From Virgibacillus_R byunsanensis (GTDB lineage: Bacteria > Bacillota > Bacilli > Bacillales > Amphibacillaceae), in the NCBI RefSeq assembly GCF_042675965.1, contig NZ_JBHTKJ010000053.1:1-60736 (forward strand): a stretch of 60,736 nucleotides of DNA. Direction: 5' to 3'. Shown here in pieces: positions 60,670 through 60,736 of this stretch. The notes beneath the pieces were generated by a model, which made no database searches, was not told the origin of the DNA, and worked only from the letters and a program-made list of their open reading frames with translations. The translations under genes and the position numbers were made by a program. Within the stretch, counting starts at the first letter, position 1. The number at the start of each line of letters is the position of its first letter.

Positions 60670-60736
60670 TTAGAAAACTTGGCTTATCGTTAAAGGAATT
60701 CTTAGTAAGCGTACTTTGCTTTCTTAGAAGCCCTTA
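60670..60736 (+). repeat. Left part of a full-length dispersed repeat, cut by the window edge
   Basis: It starts ttagaaaacttggcttatcg and continues with agtaagcgtactttgctttc and ttagaagccctta, matching the first 67 nt of the copy at 55568. Confidence 0.85.

Noticed and set aside
1..60736. tRNA or rRNA genes
   Set aside because: I found no stretch with the conserved T-arm and acceptor pattern of tRNA and no rRNA blocks; a covariance search would be needed to be certain.

Overview
The window reads as the chromosome of a low-GC, spore-forming Bacillota of the Bacillaceae, most like Oceanobacillus or Virgibacillus. Supporting signs are strong AGGAGG-type ribosome binding sites, two tiny YjcZ-type sporulation proteins, an MreBH-like actin, the yfkJ-yfkI-yfkH order, a YfmR-type ABC-F protein, a yjdI/yjdJ pair, and PerR/Fur-like boxes with Bacillus consensus. 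The genus is inferred from gene content only. I saw no rRNA, tRNA, intact transposase, prophage or CRISPR array.

Layout. 1-10 kb: an amino-acid ABC permease and binding protein without an ATPase; a PerR-boxed metal-efflux ATPase (pfeT/zosA type); yfkJ-yfkI-yfkH; a YedK/HMCES-type DNA-protein crosslink protein; glutaminase; an MFS transporter; a GNAT. 10-14 kb: two YjcZ genes, a 26-unit GATCGA array, a small IS-derived element, a CAP-domain protein and mreBH. 14-25 kb: two converging operons that together look like a full route from lysine to crotonyl-CoA. The minus-strand operon holds an aminotransferase, a ThDP enzyme, an antiquitin-like dehydrogenase, lysine 6-dehydrogenase, an IclR regulator and a DUF3870 protein. 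The plus-strand operon holds a CoA-transferase, an acyl-CoA dehydrogenase and a semialdehyde dehydrogenase. 25-29.5 kb: divergent kynU-kynB-kynA (tryptophan to anthranilate) plus an NSS sodium symporter. 29.5-39 kb: CoA-disulfide reductase, a secreted DUF5667 protein, a repeat hot spot, a C45-type hydrolase, a second GATCGA array built of four exact 142-bp periods, a NERD/zinc-ribbon protein, and YfmR.

39-43 kb: ribDEBAH behind an FMN riboswitch with promoter and terminator visible. 43-47.5 kb: an operon of an unknown membrane protein, CcdA, a TlpA/ResA thioredoxin, a response regulator and a histidine kinase. 47.5-51 kb: P1-family peptidase, RluA-type pseudouridine synthase, a small HTH protein and acetamidase/formamidase. 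51-52 kb: a class I c-di-GMP riboswitch with its own terminator in front of a single YolD-like gene. 52-54.5 kb: a complete polar amino-acid ABC transporter. 54.7-60.7 kb: yjdJ, a yjdI-CDGSH fusion, an MscS channel, a 484-bp GC-rich element with perfect 17-bp terminal inverted repeats, an L-ATC hydrolase-like protein and a SEC-C protein.

The two signals most worth following are the proposed lysine pathway, in which a ThDP decarboxylase would replace the usual 2-oxoadipate dehydrogenase complex, and the two GATCGA arrays, whose 20/21-bp spacing puts every core on the same face of the helix. Several other dispersed intergenic repeat families occur, including full-length and internally deleted versions of the same element.
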